IMG/VR virus record: IMGVR_UViG_3300031951_001065
Location: 1 to 26,128 of that record
Origin: a virus
Strand: one strand, 5' to 3'
Length of the DNA: 26,128 nucleotides
Shown here: positions 7,474-15,186 of the stretch, piece by piece
Numbering within the stretch: position 1 is the stretch's first letter
How the letters are laid out: every line of letters starts with the position of its first letter
Made by a program: the position numbers and the translations under genes
Notes under the pieces: generated by a model
What the model was told of the DNA's origin: nothing
Databases searched by the model: none
Seen by the model: only the letters and a program-made list of their open reading frames with translations

Positions 7474-7915
7474 TAAAGTTACAGCAGACCTTGGTCTTCT
7501 TCCAGATTTTGTTGCATACTACGAACACGAACTGGATGCAGCCAAAAAAGACTGTCGCATTGGTGGTATAGTAGAAAAAAACATTACTGCACTACCAGGA
7601 ATCACAGAACATCGTTTCAATCAACTGCAAGAAATTGAGGCAGTGCTTAACTTTCTCAACATACAATTACGCAAGATTCGACGCCGACATTTTCAAAAGT
7701 ATCTCGAAGGATATGCAAGAGCGTTAACTAGTAGAGATGCTGAAAAATATGTAGACGGTGAGGACGAAGTTATTGATATGGAAACTCTCATTAATGAAGT
7801 TGCATTGCTTCGCAATAGGTGGCTGGGTATTATGAAAGGCCTGGATACCAAACAGTGGCAAATGGGTCATGTGGTCAGGCTAAGAACTGCAGGCATGGAA
7901 GACATACAGGTGTAA
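7463..7915 (+). CDS. uvsY: UvsY-like recombination mediator
   Basis: A 150-residue mainly helical protein. Its size, charge pattern and C-terminal half (LRNRWLGIMKGLDTKQWQMG, then a helix ending near the C-terminus) resemble T4 UvsY, the mediator that loads UvsX onto gp32-coated ssDNA. The basic stretch RKIRRRHFQKYLEGYARAL matches the DNA-binding helical region. Downstream position in the uvsX unit supports the call. The start at 7463 overlaps the radical SAM gene by 11 bases. The family match is from pattern memory and weaker than that for UvsX. Confidence 0.65.
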   Translation: MWYSKVTADLGLLPDFVAYYEHELDAAKKDCRIGGIVEKNITALPGITEHRFNQLQEIEAVLNFLNIQLRKIRRRHFQKYLEGYARALTSRDAEKYVDGEDEVIDMETLINEVALLRNRWLGIMKGLDTKQWQMGHVVRLRTAGMEDIQV

Positions 7916-7918
7916 ATA
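7913..7918 (+). promoter_or_regulatory. T4-late-like TAAATA box overlapping the uvsY stop
   Basis: The TAA stop of the uvsY-like gene forms the first half of TAAATA. Five bases then lead to ATG 7924. This gives leaderless spacing for the first gene of the glycan island; no Shine-Dalgarno sequence is visible before that ATG. Confidence 0.45.
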
Positions 7919-7923
7919 TCTGT

Positions 7924-8679
7924 ATGAAAATTGTACTTGTAACTGGCGGCTTTGACCCCATCCACTCTGGACACCTTGCCTACTTTCAGGCAGCAAAACA
8001 ACTAGGAGATAAACTTATAGTTGGTCTCAACTCAGACGAATGGCTTACTCGTAAAAAAGGCAAGCCATTCATGCCCATGAGCGAAAGATTTGCATTGGTC
8101 AGTGCATTGAAGATTGTAGACGAAGTTGTTGTTTACAATGACAATGACGGGTCAAGTTGTGATGCTATCCAACTGTTAAAAACACATTATCCCAAAGATC
8201 AAATTGTGTTTGCCAACGGGGGTGATCGCACCAAGGACAATATTCCTGAAATGGTCATTGACGATGTGGAGTTTGTGTTTGGTGTTGGCGGCGAAAACAA
8301 AATGAATTCCAGTTCGTGGATACTGGAAGACTGGAAAAAACCCCGGACCACTCGTGCCTGGGGATTCTATCGTGTGTTACACGAAGTAGGTCCTAATACC
8401 AAACTCAAAGAACTCACAGTCGCCCCCAAGACCTGCTTGAGCATGCAACGACACGATCATCGTGCTGAGTTTTGGTTTGTAGCCGAAGGCAAAGCCGCTG
8501 TGTACACCCTAGACAATTCTAGTGATCACGATCTCGTTGGTCATTTTGGAGTACATGAGCATATCTGGATCAAACAGAATCAGTGGCACATGTTGTGTAA
8601 CGAAACAGACCAGCCGCTTAAACTGATTGAAATTCAGTTTGGCGAGAACTGTGTGGAAGAAGACATCGAACGCCGATGA
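7924..8679 (+). CDS. Cytidylyltransferase-cupin fusion protein
   Basis: A 251-residue two-domain protein. Residues 1-130 are a nucleotidyltransferase of the cytidylyltransferase type: VTGGFDPIHSGH has the HxGH motif (14-17), followed by VGLNSDEW and RFALVSALKIVDEVV, as in HldE/RfaE C-terminal and glycerol-3-phosphate cytidylyltransferases. Residues about 145-240 are a cupin like the C-terminal domain of ManC-type mannose-6-phosphate isomerases. It begins WGFYRVLHEVG, with metal-ligand candidates H177, H179, E182 (QRHDHRAEF) and H222. The fusion would link activation of a sugar or alditol phosphate with isomerisation or binding of the sugar. ATG 7924 was chosen because the HxGH domain begins there; the frame upstream to 7819 lies inside uvsY. 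Confidence 0.88.
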   Translation: MKIVLVTGGFDPIHSGHLAYFQAAKQLGDKLIVGLNSDEWLTRKKGKPFMPMSERFALVSALKIVDEVVVYNDNDGSSCDAIQLLKTHYPKDQIVFANGGDRTKDNIPEMVIDDVEFVFGVGGENKMNSSSWILEDWKKPRTTRAWGFYRVLHEVGPNTKLKELTVAPKTCLSMQRHDHRAEFWFVAEGKAAVYTLDNSSDHDLVGHFGVHEHIWIKQNQWHMLCNETDQPLKLIEIQFGENCVEEDIERR

Positions 8680-9359
8680 AAGCCATACCAGTTTATGTTG
8701 GGTACGACCCAAGAGAAGCTATTGCTTTTCACACCTGTGCCAACTCAATCATACGGCATGCATCAAAGCCAGTGGCTATTATTCCTGTGGCCTTAAACTT
8801 GTTTCGAGACTACGAAGAAACACACACAGATGGCAGCAATCATTTTATCTACACACGTTTTCTAGTACCACACCTGCAAGAATACACAGGCTGGGCCATT
8901 TTCATTGATGGCGATATGATTGTGCGTGATGATATCGTGAAGTTATGGGAACTGCAGAATCCGTATAACGATGTCATGGTGGTCAAACATGACTACAAAA
9001 CCCGGATGCCTGTAAAATACCTAGGATCAAAAAATGAAGACTATCCTCGAAAAAATTGGAGTAGTGTTATTCTGTGGAATTGTAATTCTTTTCCTAACAG
9101 GCAACTTACTCCCCAGTTCGTCCAACACGCCACGGGCAGTGAGCTCCACCGCTTCTCGTGGTTAGAAGATTCTCGCATTGGAGAGCTACCACCAGAATGG
9201 AATTGGTTGCCTGATGAATATGGCGTTAATAAGGATGCCAAGTTACTGCATTATACTCTGGGCACACCTTGTTTCCAGGAGTTTGCCGACACACCACAAG
9301 GTGATGAATGGCACAGAGAGCGTATTCTAACTGAATACTGCTTGCAAAGGAACATATGA
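8676..9359 (+). CDS. GT-A glycosyltransferase, DxD type
   Basis: A 227-residue protein resembling small GT8-like transferases. It has an N-terminal VYVGYDPREAIAFHTCANSI motif, common in phage and bacterial members of this group, and a metal and nucleotide-sugar-binding DGD at 78-80 (AIFIDGDMIV). A later HYTLGTPCFQEF segment is in the place where GT8 enzymes have a third metal-binding histidine. It overlaps the stop of the fusion gene by 4 bases (ATGA) and the next gene by 4 bases, so the three are translated as one unit. The acceptor is unknown. Confidence 0.85.
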   Translation: MKAIPVYVGYDPREAIAFHTCANSIIRHASKPVAIIPVALNLFRDYEETHTDGSNHFIYTRFLVPHLQEYTGWAIFIDGDMIVRDDIVKLWELQNPYNDVMVVKHDYKTRMPVKYLGSKNEDYPRKNWSSVILWNCNSFPNRQLTPQFVQHATGSELHRFSWLEDSRIGELPPEWNWLPDEYGVNKDAKLLHYTLGTPCFQEFADTPQGDEWHRERILTEYCLQRNI

Positions 9360-10402
9360 CATTACCACTGGCAGTTGTTGAACGCTGTCCTATGGAGGAA
9401 TACAAACTCCAGCACAACAATTTGGTTGATGCACTCAAGCACATTAATCGAGATGCGGTGGCCTTGTATCACGAACTACAAGATCTAAGAACTCAATTTC
9501 GTAAAACCGCCGACAAAGACGATAAACGTTTTGATAAGAATCTTGACGTAGTGATACGAGACAAAGAAGAACGACTGTTTAGACTGATCAAGTTCAACGA
9601 TTATCCTGCCATGGTCATGGCATCATATCCTGATGCAAAATTTATCAATAGCTACGATTATAAACGTGCTCGAAAAACCATCACAGATGATATCATAATA
9701 CGTGGCATCTCATCGGGCGATTATGCTAAACATGCATTAGAGACCAATCGTAATTTTTACTTTATCGAAACTGGATACCTAGGTAACTATCGTTGTGAAA
9801 ACAACATGACAGGTAGAAAAATATATCACCGAATAGAAAAAAATTCCATGCAACAGAGTCGGATCATGGATGTGCCCGATGATCGGTGGCGTGACCTGTG
9901 TGCGTTTAATCCCAAGTTACGTTATCAAGGATGGAAAAAACCAGGCAGTAAAATATTGCTGATCATGAGCACCGAAAAACCATTTGAATACTATGGTACT
10001 ACCAAGAATGAATGGGTCAATTCAACTATTGATACTTTACGTCAACACTCTGATAGAGAGATTGTGATACGTGAGAAAGCCAGCCGTGGTGAGCGTACCA
10101 ACGATACTATCTATGATGCATTAGACGAGGATATCTACGCTGTAGTAACCTACAACAGTATAGCTGCCGTTGAAGCAATTCAATATGGTATTCCTGCACT
10201 CTGTACAGCACCCACTGCGGCCAGTGCAGTGACCACTGCTGATTTCGCACAAATTGAAAACCCACCTAAGCTGAGCGAAGATATTATCTACAAATGGCTA
10301 TCTAGTGTGGCTTATGGACAGTTTAGTTTAGATGAAATTTTAACAGGTCGTGCCTGGAGTTTGGTACAAGAGAATGATGCACGGTCAACCTTTAGTTATT
10401 AA
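9356..10402 (+). CDS. Putative GT-B-like transferase, paralogue A
   Basis: A 348-residue protein. The N-terminal ~65 residues look coiled coil (LYHELQDLRTQFRKTADK). The C-terminal half has the sugar-nucleotide-type motif AVVTYNSIAAVEAIQYGIPA, then DFAQIENPP and a final FSLDEILTGRAW. This pattern is like the C-terminal half of KpsS/capsule and CDP-glycerol transferase-type GT-B proteins. The genes at 10374 and 13312 share it: a C/YNS motif, a helix, G(V/I)PA or GVRP, then ADxxxxExP and a terminal F/L-xELxxGxxW. I call all three members of one family. Polysaccharide or teichoic-like transfer is inferred. Confidence 0.7.
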   Translation: MTLPLAVVERCPMEEYKLQHNNLVDALKHINRDAVALYHELQDLRTQFRKTADKDDKRFDKNLDVVIRDKEERLFRLIKFNDYPAMVMASYPDAKFINSYDYKRARKTITDDIIIRGISSGDYAKHALETNRNFYFIETGYLGNYRCENNMTGRKIYHRIEKNSMQQSRIMDVPDDRWRDLCAFNPKLRYQGWKKPGSKILLIMSTEKPFEYYGTTKNEWVNSTIDTLRQHSDREIVIREKASRGERTNDTIYDALDEDIYAVVTYNSIAAVEAIQYGIPALCTAPTAASAVTTADFAQIENPPKLSEDIIYKWLSSVAYGQFSLDEILTGRAWSLVQENDARSTFSY

Positions 10403-11324
10403 AAGTTATCTAGGTAGCTTGCCCAAGCATATCAACGGCGAAGAAAAGATCAATGCCTTAACGTTCTTTGCCGAAGGTGCTGCTAAGTGTGGTGACCACG
10501 CTGTGACAACACAATCTCAAACCTACGAAACATGCGATGTTGGAGCAATCATCGGCAATGCATTTGATGCCAACCCGGGCAAAGTAAATCTTCCGCACTA
10601 CAAGGTGCGTAAGATGGTCATGGAAACGCAGGCATCTCGCAATCGTTATTGGCTCAGCATCGACAGCAATGTGTTTATTTACAAGGACAAGCTGAATCCA
10701 CATCGTTATCTACGGTATAGTTTCAATGGTGTGTTTCCTGCTACAGGAATTTATTGTAACAATACTCCTGGTATTGAAAATTGGAATAACATTCGTAGAC
10801 ATTACAACATGGACTTGAAGCCTTGGCGATCAACGGGAAGTCATATCTTGATCACGTTACAACGTCCCATGGGGTGGAGCATGCGTGGACAGAATCTAAT
10901 GGCCTGGCTTGAGAATACGTTCGCTAACATACGTCGTTACTCAGACAGACCCATTATAATTAGATGGCATCCTGGTGATTGGAAAAACTACCCCAAATAT
11001 GATGCTGTGCTTAAGAAGTATCGTGTAACTATCAGTCCACAAGAACGACACATCACACAGGATCTTGTGAATTGTTGGGCGTTGGTGTGTCACAATTCAA
11101 CACCCAGTGCAGTGGCACCTATTGAAGGTGTTCCTGCGTTTATCACAGATGACCCTAGATACAGTCAAGGCGGAGACATTGCCAACACAGACTTTAGTAG
11201 ATTGGAAAATCCACTCTTGCCTGATCGGGAGCAGTGGATTATGAAGCTAGCCCAGTGTCACTGGAGTTTTGAAGACCTGCGTTCAGGACGTTGCTGGGCT
11301 CACATGAGACAATGGGTTGTTTAG
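10374..11324 (+). CDS. Putative GT-B-like transferase, paralogue B
   Basis: A 316-residue relative of the preceding gene, overlapping it by 29 bases. The conserved parts are ILITLQRPMGWSMRG, PIIIRWHPGDW (a basic and His motif also found as VRPHPR in paralogue C), ALVCHNSTPSAVAPIEGVPA, DFSRLENPLL and WSFEDLRSGRCWA. ATG 10374 is followed by another in-frame ATG at 10377; a GTG at 10350 would add 8 residues but lacks support. Its 3' end overlaps a reverse-strand methyltransferase by 86 bases. The acceptor is unknown. Confidence 0.72.
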   Translation: MMHGQPLVIKSYLGSLPKHINGEEKINALTFFAEGAAKCGDHAVTTQSQTYETCDVGAIIGNAFDANPGKVNLPHYKVRKMVMETQASRNRYWLSIDSNVFIYKDKLNPHRYLRYSFNGVFPATGIYCNNTPGIENWNNIRRHYNMDLKPWRSTGSHILITLQRPMGWSMRGQNLMAWLENTFANIRRYSDRPIIIRWHPGDWKNYPKYDAVLKKYRVTISPQERHITQDLVNCWALVCHNSTPSAVAPIEGVPAFITDDPRYSQGGDIANTDFSRLENPLLPDREQWIMKLAQCHWSFEDLRSGRCWAHMRQWVV

Positions 11325-11913
11325 AAAATACCATTCGTTGTTTTTTAGTACCCCAGCGTCTAAGTGCCTTGCAATGAACAAAACCAAAATCTTCAAGCAT
11401 TGAGGTATTTTGATATTTTATTCGAGTGTCAATTATTATTGTACTAACAGTGCCACTATTGTTTTCAAGAAACAGCTGATACTGTTCTAGTGGATAATGG
11501 AATCCCCATGAATTCAAACTGATTAATGTATCACATTCAATTATCAACGCAGGATCAGCTGGCAGGAACTCTACACTAACATTGTTAGATTTAAAAAAAT
11601 CTTGCGCCACTTGATTGTCTGAATAAAATGCAATGTTGTCTCGGTAACCATAATGTTCTCCATCGACCACCCCATTGCCATCTAGTAATGTGATAGATAT
11701 GTTTGGATTATAGATCTTGATTAAGTAGTCGATACCTCCAACCCCTGCGCCAACATCAACAATGTGTACTGAGTTAACAATGTAATTTTTAATATCTTTG
11801 TAATCTTGATTAACGTCTTGAATGTACGCATTAAATATTTCTTCGTTGGTTGTGCCAGCAATGTAAGGTCTTTGCAATTTAAGCAAGTGAATGTATTGTT
11901 CAGTTAAATTCAT
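11239..11913 (-). CDS. SAM-dependent methyltransferase
   Basis: A 224-residue protein with a class I methyltransferase motif I, VHIVDVGAGVGG (about residues 49-60), and an acidic loop after the next strand (ITLLDGNG). The later DTLISLNSWGFHY fits motif IV of a small-molecule or sugar methyltransferase. The last ~30 residues lie beyond the expected core and are encoded in the 86-base overlap with paralogue B on the other strand. Its start overlaps the FkbM gene upstream by 14 bases, so both are read from the same reverse-strand message. O-methylation of a glycan is a reasonable guess from context. Confidence 0.75.
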   Translation of the reverse strand: MNLTEQYIHLLKLQRPYIAGTTNEEIFNAYIQDVNQDYKDIKNYIVNSVHIVDVGAGVGGIDYLIKIYNPNISITLLDGNGVVDGEHYGYRDNIAFYSDNQVAQDFFKSNNVSVEFLPADPALIIECDTLISLNSWGFHYPLEQYQLFLENNSGTVSTIIIDTRIKYQNTSMLEDFGFVHCKALRRWGTKKQRMVFSKQPIVSCEPSNVLNAGLQNSSDTGLAS

Positions 11914-12517
11914 GTTTATAAATGTAATCGTGTTTTATACTATTAACAAGTTGGTATCCCCAACTCAATAATAATGTGTGTGCTTCTGCTCGTGATTCTT
12001 GTTCAACAACCAATACAGGATATGATTTCTTGATATAGTTTTCGCCGCCTTGTAATACGTACAGTTCAAATCCTTCTACATCAATCTTAACAAAATCTGC
12101 TGGTGGCAAATCTAGATCATCGAGACGTTGTACCAGTACTTCAAAATCACCGTTTGAGTTCACACGAGTCTTGCCGTAGTTGTCTGGAAATCGTTGCATC
12201 ATCACTGTACCAGTTTCTGTACCCAATGCAGTCTGGAATATTTGAGTAGCTGGAGCATTCAGTTTCAAATAGTCGCAATGTAATTGCACAGGCTCTACCG
12301 CAAAATTACGTGCAAACTTTTGTTCTAGTGTATGACTCCACAGACCAAAATTAGCACCAATATCTACACTAACACCAAAGGTAGAAACATATCCTAATGC
12401 CAATCTACGTACAGGACCTTGATATTCTGCAGGCTCCCCTACTTTGGCATTGCGTTCAATAAACTTGCTAAAGTGTGATTCGTCGTCTGGCAACCAGTAG
12501 TTATGAAACTGTTTCAT
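11900..12517 (-). CDS. FkbM-family methyltransferase
   Basis: A 205-residue protein with family-specific signatures: SVDIGANFGLWSHTL (motif I), AVEPVQLHCDYLKLN, the glycine and Thr-rich ALGTETGTV, DFVKIDVEGFELYVLQGG and PVLVVEQES. FkbM-type enzymes methylate hydroxyl groups of sugars and other natural products and often sit in surface-polysaccharide clusters, which fits here. The start ATG at 12517 overlaps the stop of the glycosyltransferase gene by 4 bases (ATGA), so it is translationally coupled to it. Confidence 0.9.
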   Translation of the reverse strand: MKQFHNYWLPDDESHFSKFIERNAKVGEPAEYQGPVRRLALGYVSTFGVSVDIGANFGLWSHTLEQKFARNFAVEPVQLHCDYLKLNAPATQIFQTALGTETGTVMMQRFPDNYGKTRVNSNGDFEVLVQRLDDLDLPPADFVKIDVEGFELYVLQGGENYIKKSYPVLVVEQESRAEAHTLLLSWGYQLVNSIKHDYIYKHEFN

Positions 12518-13299
12518 TGATATTTTGCCTGTTCACGCTTGAAAATTTCAAGTTCTTTGCGTTTGCCCTTGGCTGACCATATGGCACTTTCAGGGCGCAT
12601 AGCCCAGTCAATATAGCTCATGGGCAACAGACCTTTTTTGTACTGCGGCACAATGGCATCCAGTATGAATTGATCCAAAAACCAGTACAGGTCATCTTGT
12701 GTGATACTGGTACGCAATTGTTGAGCATATTGTTGCAAGAAATCATTGCTACGACCTGTGCCTGTAAACAACATGGCACCTGCAAGGTGAGTACCGTCCT
12801 TGGGTTTTTCGTAAAGGTAAAAGTCCTGTTGCCCTAGTTGTGAATTAAAAGGGCCGCGTATCAGGCCATCAACATCGATTGCCAGGCATTGACTACCACG
12901 TGGCAATATTTCTGCCAACCTTACAAATCTTGCGCAGGCATAATATGTTTGTTGAACCAACTTGCGTAGTTCATATACTCCGTTGGTTTGTCCTTTTTTG
13001 TACATTTGCCTCTGTCGATCATTGGCAAACTCTCTGCGGCTTGCCCAATATTGAGTGATACGATCAAACTCTACAGAGTCGGTGTACTCATAGGTACAAC
13101 TCACCCCTGGGCGATTGCAAAATTCAATTTGATCTGGTCGCGGATCGTATATGTGGATGTGGCATCCGTATTCGGGAGTGTTTTTCAAAATGCTATTGAT
13201 TAGTGGTCGAGCATGCACATCAAAATACACAGTGTCTGCGGCTGCAAAAATAAAAAAACGATCTTGGGTTAACTTTCCGTTGAGTTGGGGGAATAACAT
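12514..13299 (-). CDS. GT-A glycosyltransferase-like protein, DxD type
   Basis: A 261-residue protein with a GT-A-like layout. It has an N-terminal strand and helix (FFIFAAADTVYFDVHARPLINS), a CLAIDVDGLIRGPF segment with DVD at 142-144 as the likely Mn2+ and nucleotide-sugar site, and a hydrophobic HLAGAMLFTGT segment typical of the acceptor side. The last stretch (MSYIDWAMRPESAIWSAKGKRK) is reminiscent of other phage transferases. It is the first gene of a reverse-strand three-gene unit (glycosyltransferase, FkbM, methyltransferase). It is divergent from the gene at 13312, with only 12 bases between the start codons. Confidence 0.75.
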   Translation of the reverse strand: MLFPQLNGKLTQDRFFIFAAADTVYFDVHARPLINSILKNTPEYGCHIHIYDPRPDQIEFCNRPGVSCTYEYTDSVEFDRITQYWASRREFANDRQRQMYKKGQTNGVYELRKLVQQTYYACARFVRLAEILPRGSQCLAIDVDGLIRGPFNSQLGQQDFYLYEKPKDGTHLAGAMLFTGTGRSNDFLQQYAQQLRTSITQDDLYWFLDQFILDAIVPQYKKGLLPMSYIDWAMRPESAIWSAKGKRKELEIFKREQAKYQ

Positions 13300-13301
13300 A
13301 G

Positions 13302-13311
13302 TAAATATTTA
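13302..13311. promoter_or_regulatory. Palindromic bidirectional TAAATA late-type box
   Basis: The 10-base palindrome TAAATATTTA fills the space between two divergent genes and provides a TAAATA box in each direction. The box for the reverse gene (13311-13306) is six bases from ATG 13299; the forward one (13302-13307) is four bases from GTG 13312. Both would yield leaderless transcripts. Confidence 0.45.
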
Positions 13312-14148
13312 GTGATCAGAAACATAGCCTATTATCCTTTGCACCGTGCTCTTAATGCTCAAGCACCAATGACTGCTATGTTGTCAGCACTGACTCAAGC
13401 CGGAATAACACCGCATGCTAACAGCATGGATTCTGATGCTGTGCTGATCTGGTCAGTGCTATGGTCTGGACGTATGGCAGCTAATCAAGCAGTGTACGAG
13501 CATTATAGATCCCTGGGACGCCCTGTCATTGTAGCTGACATAGGTGCTCTGCAACGTGGCACAACATGGAAGGTTGCAGTGAACAACATCAATGCACAGG
13601 GCTACTATGGACATTTGGATCGTTTGGATTGGGATCGTCCTAAAAAACTAGGCTTGAGTTTGAAAACTCCTGCAAAACCGAAACCACACATAGTCATTGC
13701 GTCCCAACATGCCAAAAGCGAGCAAACAGCCGGAGTAGATTTGAATCAATGGGTAAGAGAACAAATTCAATGCTTGAAGAATGTCACTGACAGACCCATA
13801 CATGTGCGACCCCATCCAAGATGTCGTTTAGACGTTGCAGGACTAGGAGTCACAGTTGAACGCCCTGCAAAGATACCTGGCACCTATGACAGCTTTGATT
13901 TGGCACTGGATTGCCATGCTATTGTAAACTACAACTCTGGACCAGGTATACAAGCCGCCATAGCAGGAGTGCGACCTGTAGTTGACATGTCCAGTTTGGC
14001 CTATCCTGTAAGCGTTGGATTTGCTGACATAGAACAGCCGTACGTTACCAACAGAGATTTATGGCTTGCACAAATCAGTTACACAGAATACACACTAAAT
14101 GAACTGGAACAAGGCCTATGGCTAAACAGAATACACTCAGCCTTGTAG
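13312..14148 (+). CDS. Putative GT-B-like transferase, paralogue C
   Basis: A 278-residue third member of the family at 9356 and 10374. It shares PIHVRPHPR, AIVNYNSGPGIQAAIAGVRP, FADIEQP and YTLNELEQGLWL. It begins at GTG 13312, and the next residues (IRNIAYYPLHRALN) look like a genuine N-terminus. An in-frame ATG at 13369 would remove that strand, so GTG is preferred. The gene is shorter than paralogue A because it lacks the coiled-coil N-terminus. It overlaps the next gene by 31 bases. Confidence 0.72.
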   Translation: MIRNIAYYPLHRALNAQAPMTAMLSALTQAGITPHANSMDSDAVLIWSVLWSGRMAANQAVYEHYRSLGRPVIVADIGALQRGTTWKVAVNNINAQGYYGHLDRLDWDRPKKLGLSLKTPAKPKPHIVIASQHAKSEQTAGVDLNQWVREQIQCLKNVTDRPIHVRPHPRCRLDVAGLGVTVERPAKIPGTYDSFDLALDCHAIVNYNSGPGIQAAIAGVRPVVDMSSLAYPVSVGFADIEQPYVTNRDLWLAQISYTEYTLNELEQGLWLNRIHSAL

Positions 14149-14849
14149 ATTGTGCGTGTGTGATACACGGCACTGGATATGATTGGATCTACGTAGAACG
14201 ACTGTATAATATGCTAAGTCGTAATCTTCCCAACGGCATAAGGTTCCATGTGTACACCGAACATGACAGACCAGTGCCAGATCACATGATCAAACATGTG
14301 TTGACCAACTGGCCTGAAATATCTGGACCCAAACGATCATGGTGGTACAAACTACAACTGTTTAACTCTGAACATCATCAAGGCAACTTGTTGTATTTTG
14401 ATCTTGACACTGTGATACTTCGTGACATCTCCTGGATCACACAACTGCCCACAGAATATCTCTGGGGTGTCAAAGATTTTAAGCACCTACAACGTCCAGG
14501 TTACTCAACATTAAACAGCAGTGTGATGTGGTGGAACGTTGAAAAGATGTCTTGGATATGGGATCAGTTTAACACCACCAATGTGGACACCACTTCAAGG
14601 CAGTACCCAGGCGATCAAGACTACATAAACGCCGTGCTTGGTCACAACAGAATTAGATATTTTGAAGACAGTCAAATGCAAAGTTGGCGTTGGCAATGTC
14701 TAGATGGTGGCTACAACTTTAACACTAGACGCCACAAAATTCCTGGTCAAGGCACACAAATTCCAGGTAGTACTTCAGTATTAGTTTTTCATGGCAAGCC
14801 AAAGCCACACGAAATTAACGACAAAGTAGTACAAGATCTTTGGCGCTAA
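14118..14849 (+). CDS. GT-A glycosyltransferase, DxD type
   Basis: A 243-residue transferase. The FHVYTEHDRPVP segment is followed by WWYKLQLFN and LLYFDLDTVIL with DLD at 95-97, the usual metal-binding motif; LNSSVMWWNVEKM and YPGDQDYINAVL fit the acceptor and catalytic parts. The C-terminal VLVFHGKPKPHEI contains a histidine in the position typical of GT8-like enzymes. It is the last gene of the glycan island and overlaps paralogue C by 31 bases. Five bases after its stop comes the first of the repeated sigma70 promoters. Confidence 0.88.
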   Translation: MAKQNTLSLVDCACVIHGTGYDWIYVERLYNMLSRNLPNGIRFHVYTEHDRPVPDHMIKHVLTNWPEISGPKRSWWYKLQLFNSEHHQGNLLYFDLDTVILRDISWITQLPTEYLWGVKDFKHLQRPGYSTLNSSVMWWNVEKMSWIWDQFNTTNVDTTSRQYPGDQDYINAVLGHNRIRYFEDSQMQSWRWQCLDGGYNFNTRRHKIPGQGTQIPGSTSVLVFHGKPKPHEINDKVVQDLWR

Positions 14850-14854
14850 AAAGG

Positions 14855-14883
14855 TTGACCAATAATTCCCATTTTGCTACAAT
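14855..14883 (+). promoter_or_regulatory. Repeated sigma70 promoter, copy 1
   Basis: TTGACC, a 17-base spacer and TACAAT (14878-14883). The first 17 bases (TTGACCAATAATTCCCA) are identical to copies 2 and 3. An AAGGAG Shine-Dalgarno follows at 14902-14907, before ATG 14914. Confidence 0.8.
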
Positions 14884-14913
14884 AGAAGTATTGTAAGAAA
14901 TAAGGAGTCCAAA

Positions 14914-15123
14914 ATGGGTTACAAGGTTGTTGATACCACAGACATGATGCGTACCAAGTACGAGCCCCGTAAAGGCTTGGAAGGTCCGTTCAACTTCTCA
15001 GGCCAAGTGTTGTATTATGACAACAAAGAGGGCGCCTACTACGATCCCACTACAGATTTCTACGTTTCCAAAGAGGAAATGGACATTATCAACCAGCGTT
15101 TTTACGAAGTGCTTAAAAAATAA
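14914..15123 (+). CDS. Small protein of unknown function (69 aa)
   Basis: A 69-residue protein with a compact hydrophilic and aromatic sequence (VLYYDNKEGAYYDPTTDFYVS) followed by a C-terminal helix (KEEMDIINQRFYEVLKK). It has a dedicated sigma70 promoter and a strong Shine-Dalgarno (TAAGGAG), so it is clearly expressed, probably early. No domain is recognised. Soluble, with no signal peptide or membrane segment. Confidence 0.85.
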   Translation: MGYKVVDTTDMMRTKYEPRKGLEGPFNFSGQVLYYDNKEGAYYDPTTDFYVSKEEMDIINQRFYEVLKK

Positions 15124-15157
15124 GCAGTTTTGTTGTAAAAAAGCCACATTTTACCAT

Positions 15158-15186
15158 TTGACCAATAATTCCCAAACTGCTATAAT
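15158..15186 (+). promoter_or_regulatory. Repeated sigma70 promoter, copy 2
   Basis: TTGACC (15158-15163), a 17-base spacer and a perfect TATAAT (15181-15186). AAGGAG follows at 15205-15210 before ATG 15217. Confidence 0.85.

Noticed and set aside
11914-11926. TTTATAAAC before the reverse-strand methyltransferase as a promoter
   Set aside because: It lies in the coding end of the FkbM gene and only one base separates TATAAAC from ATG, a spacing unlike the other boxes.
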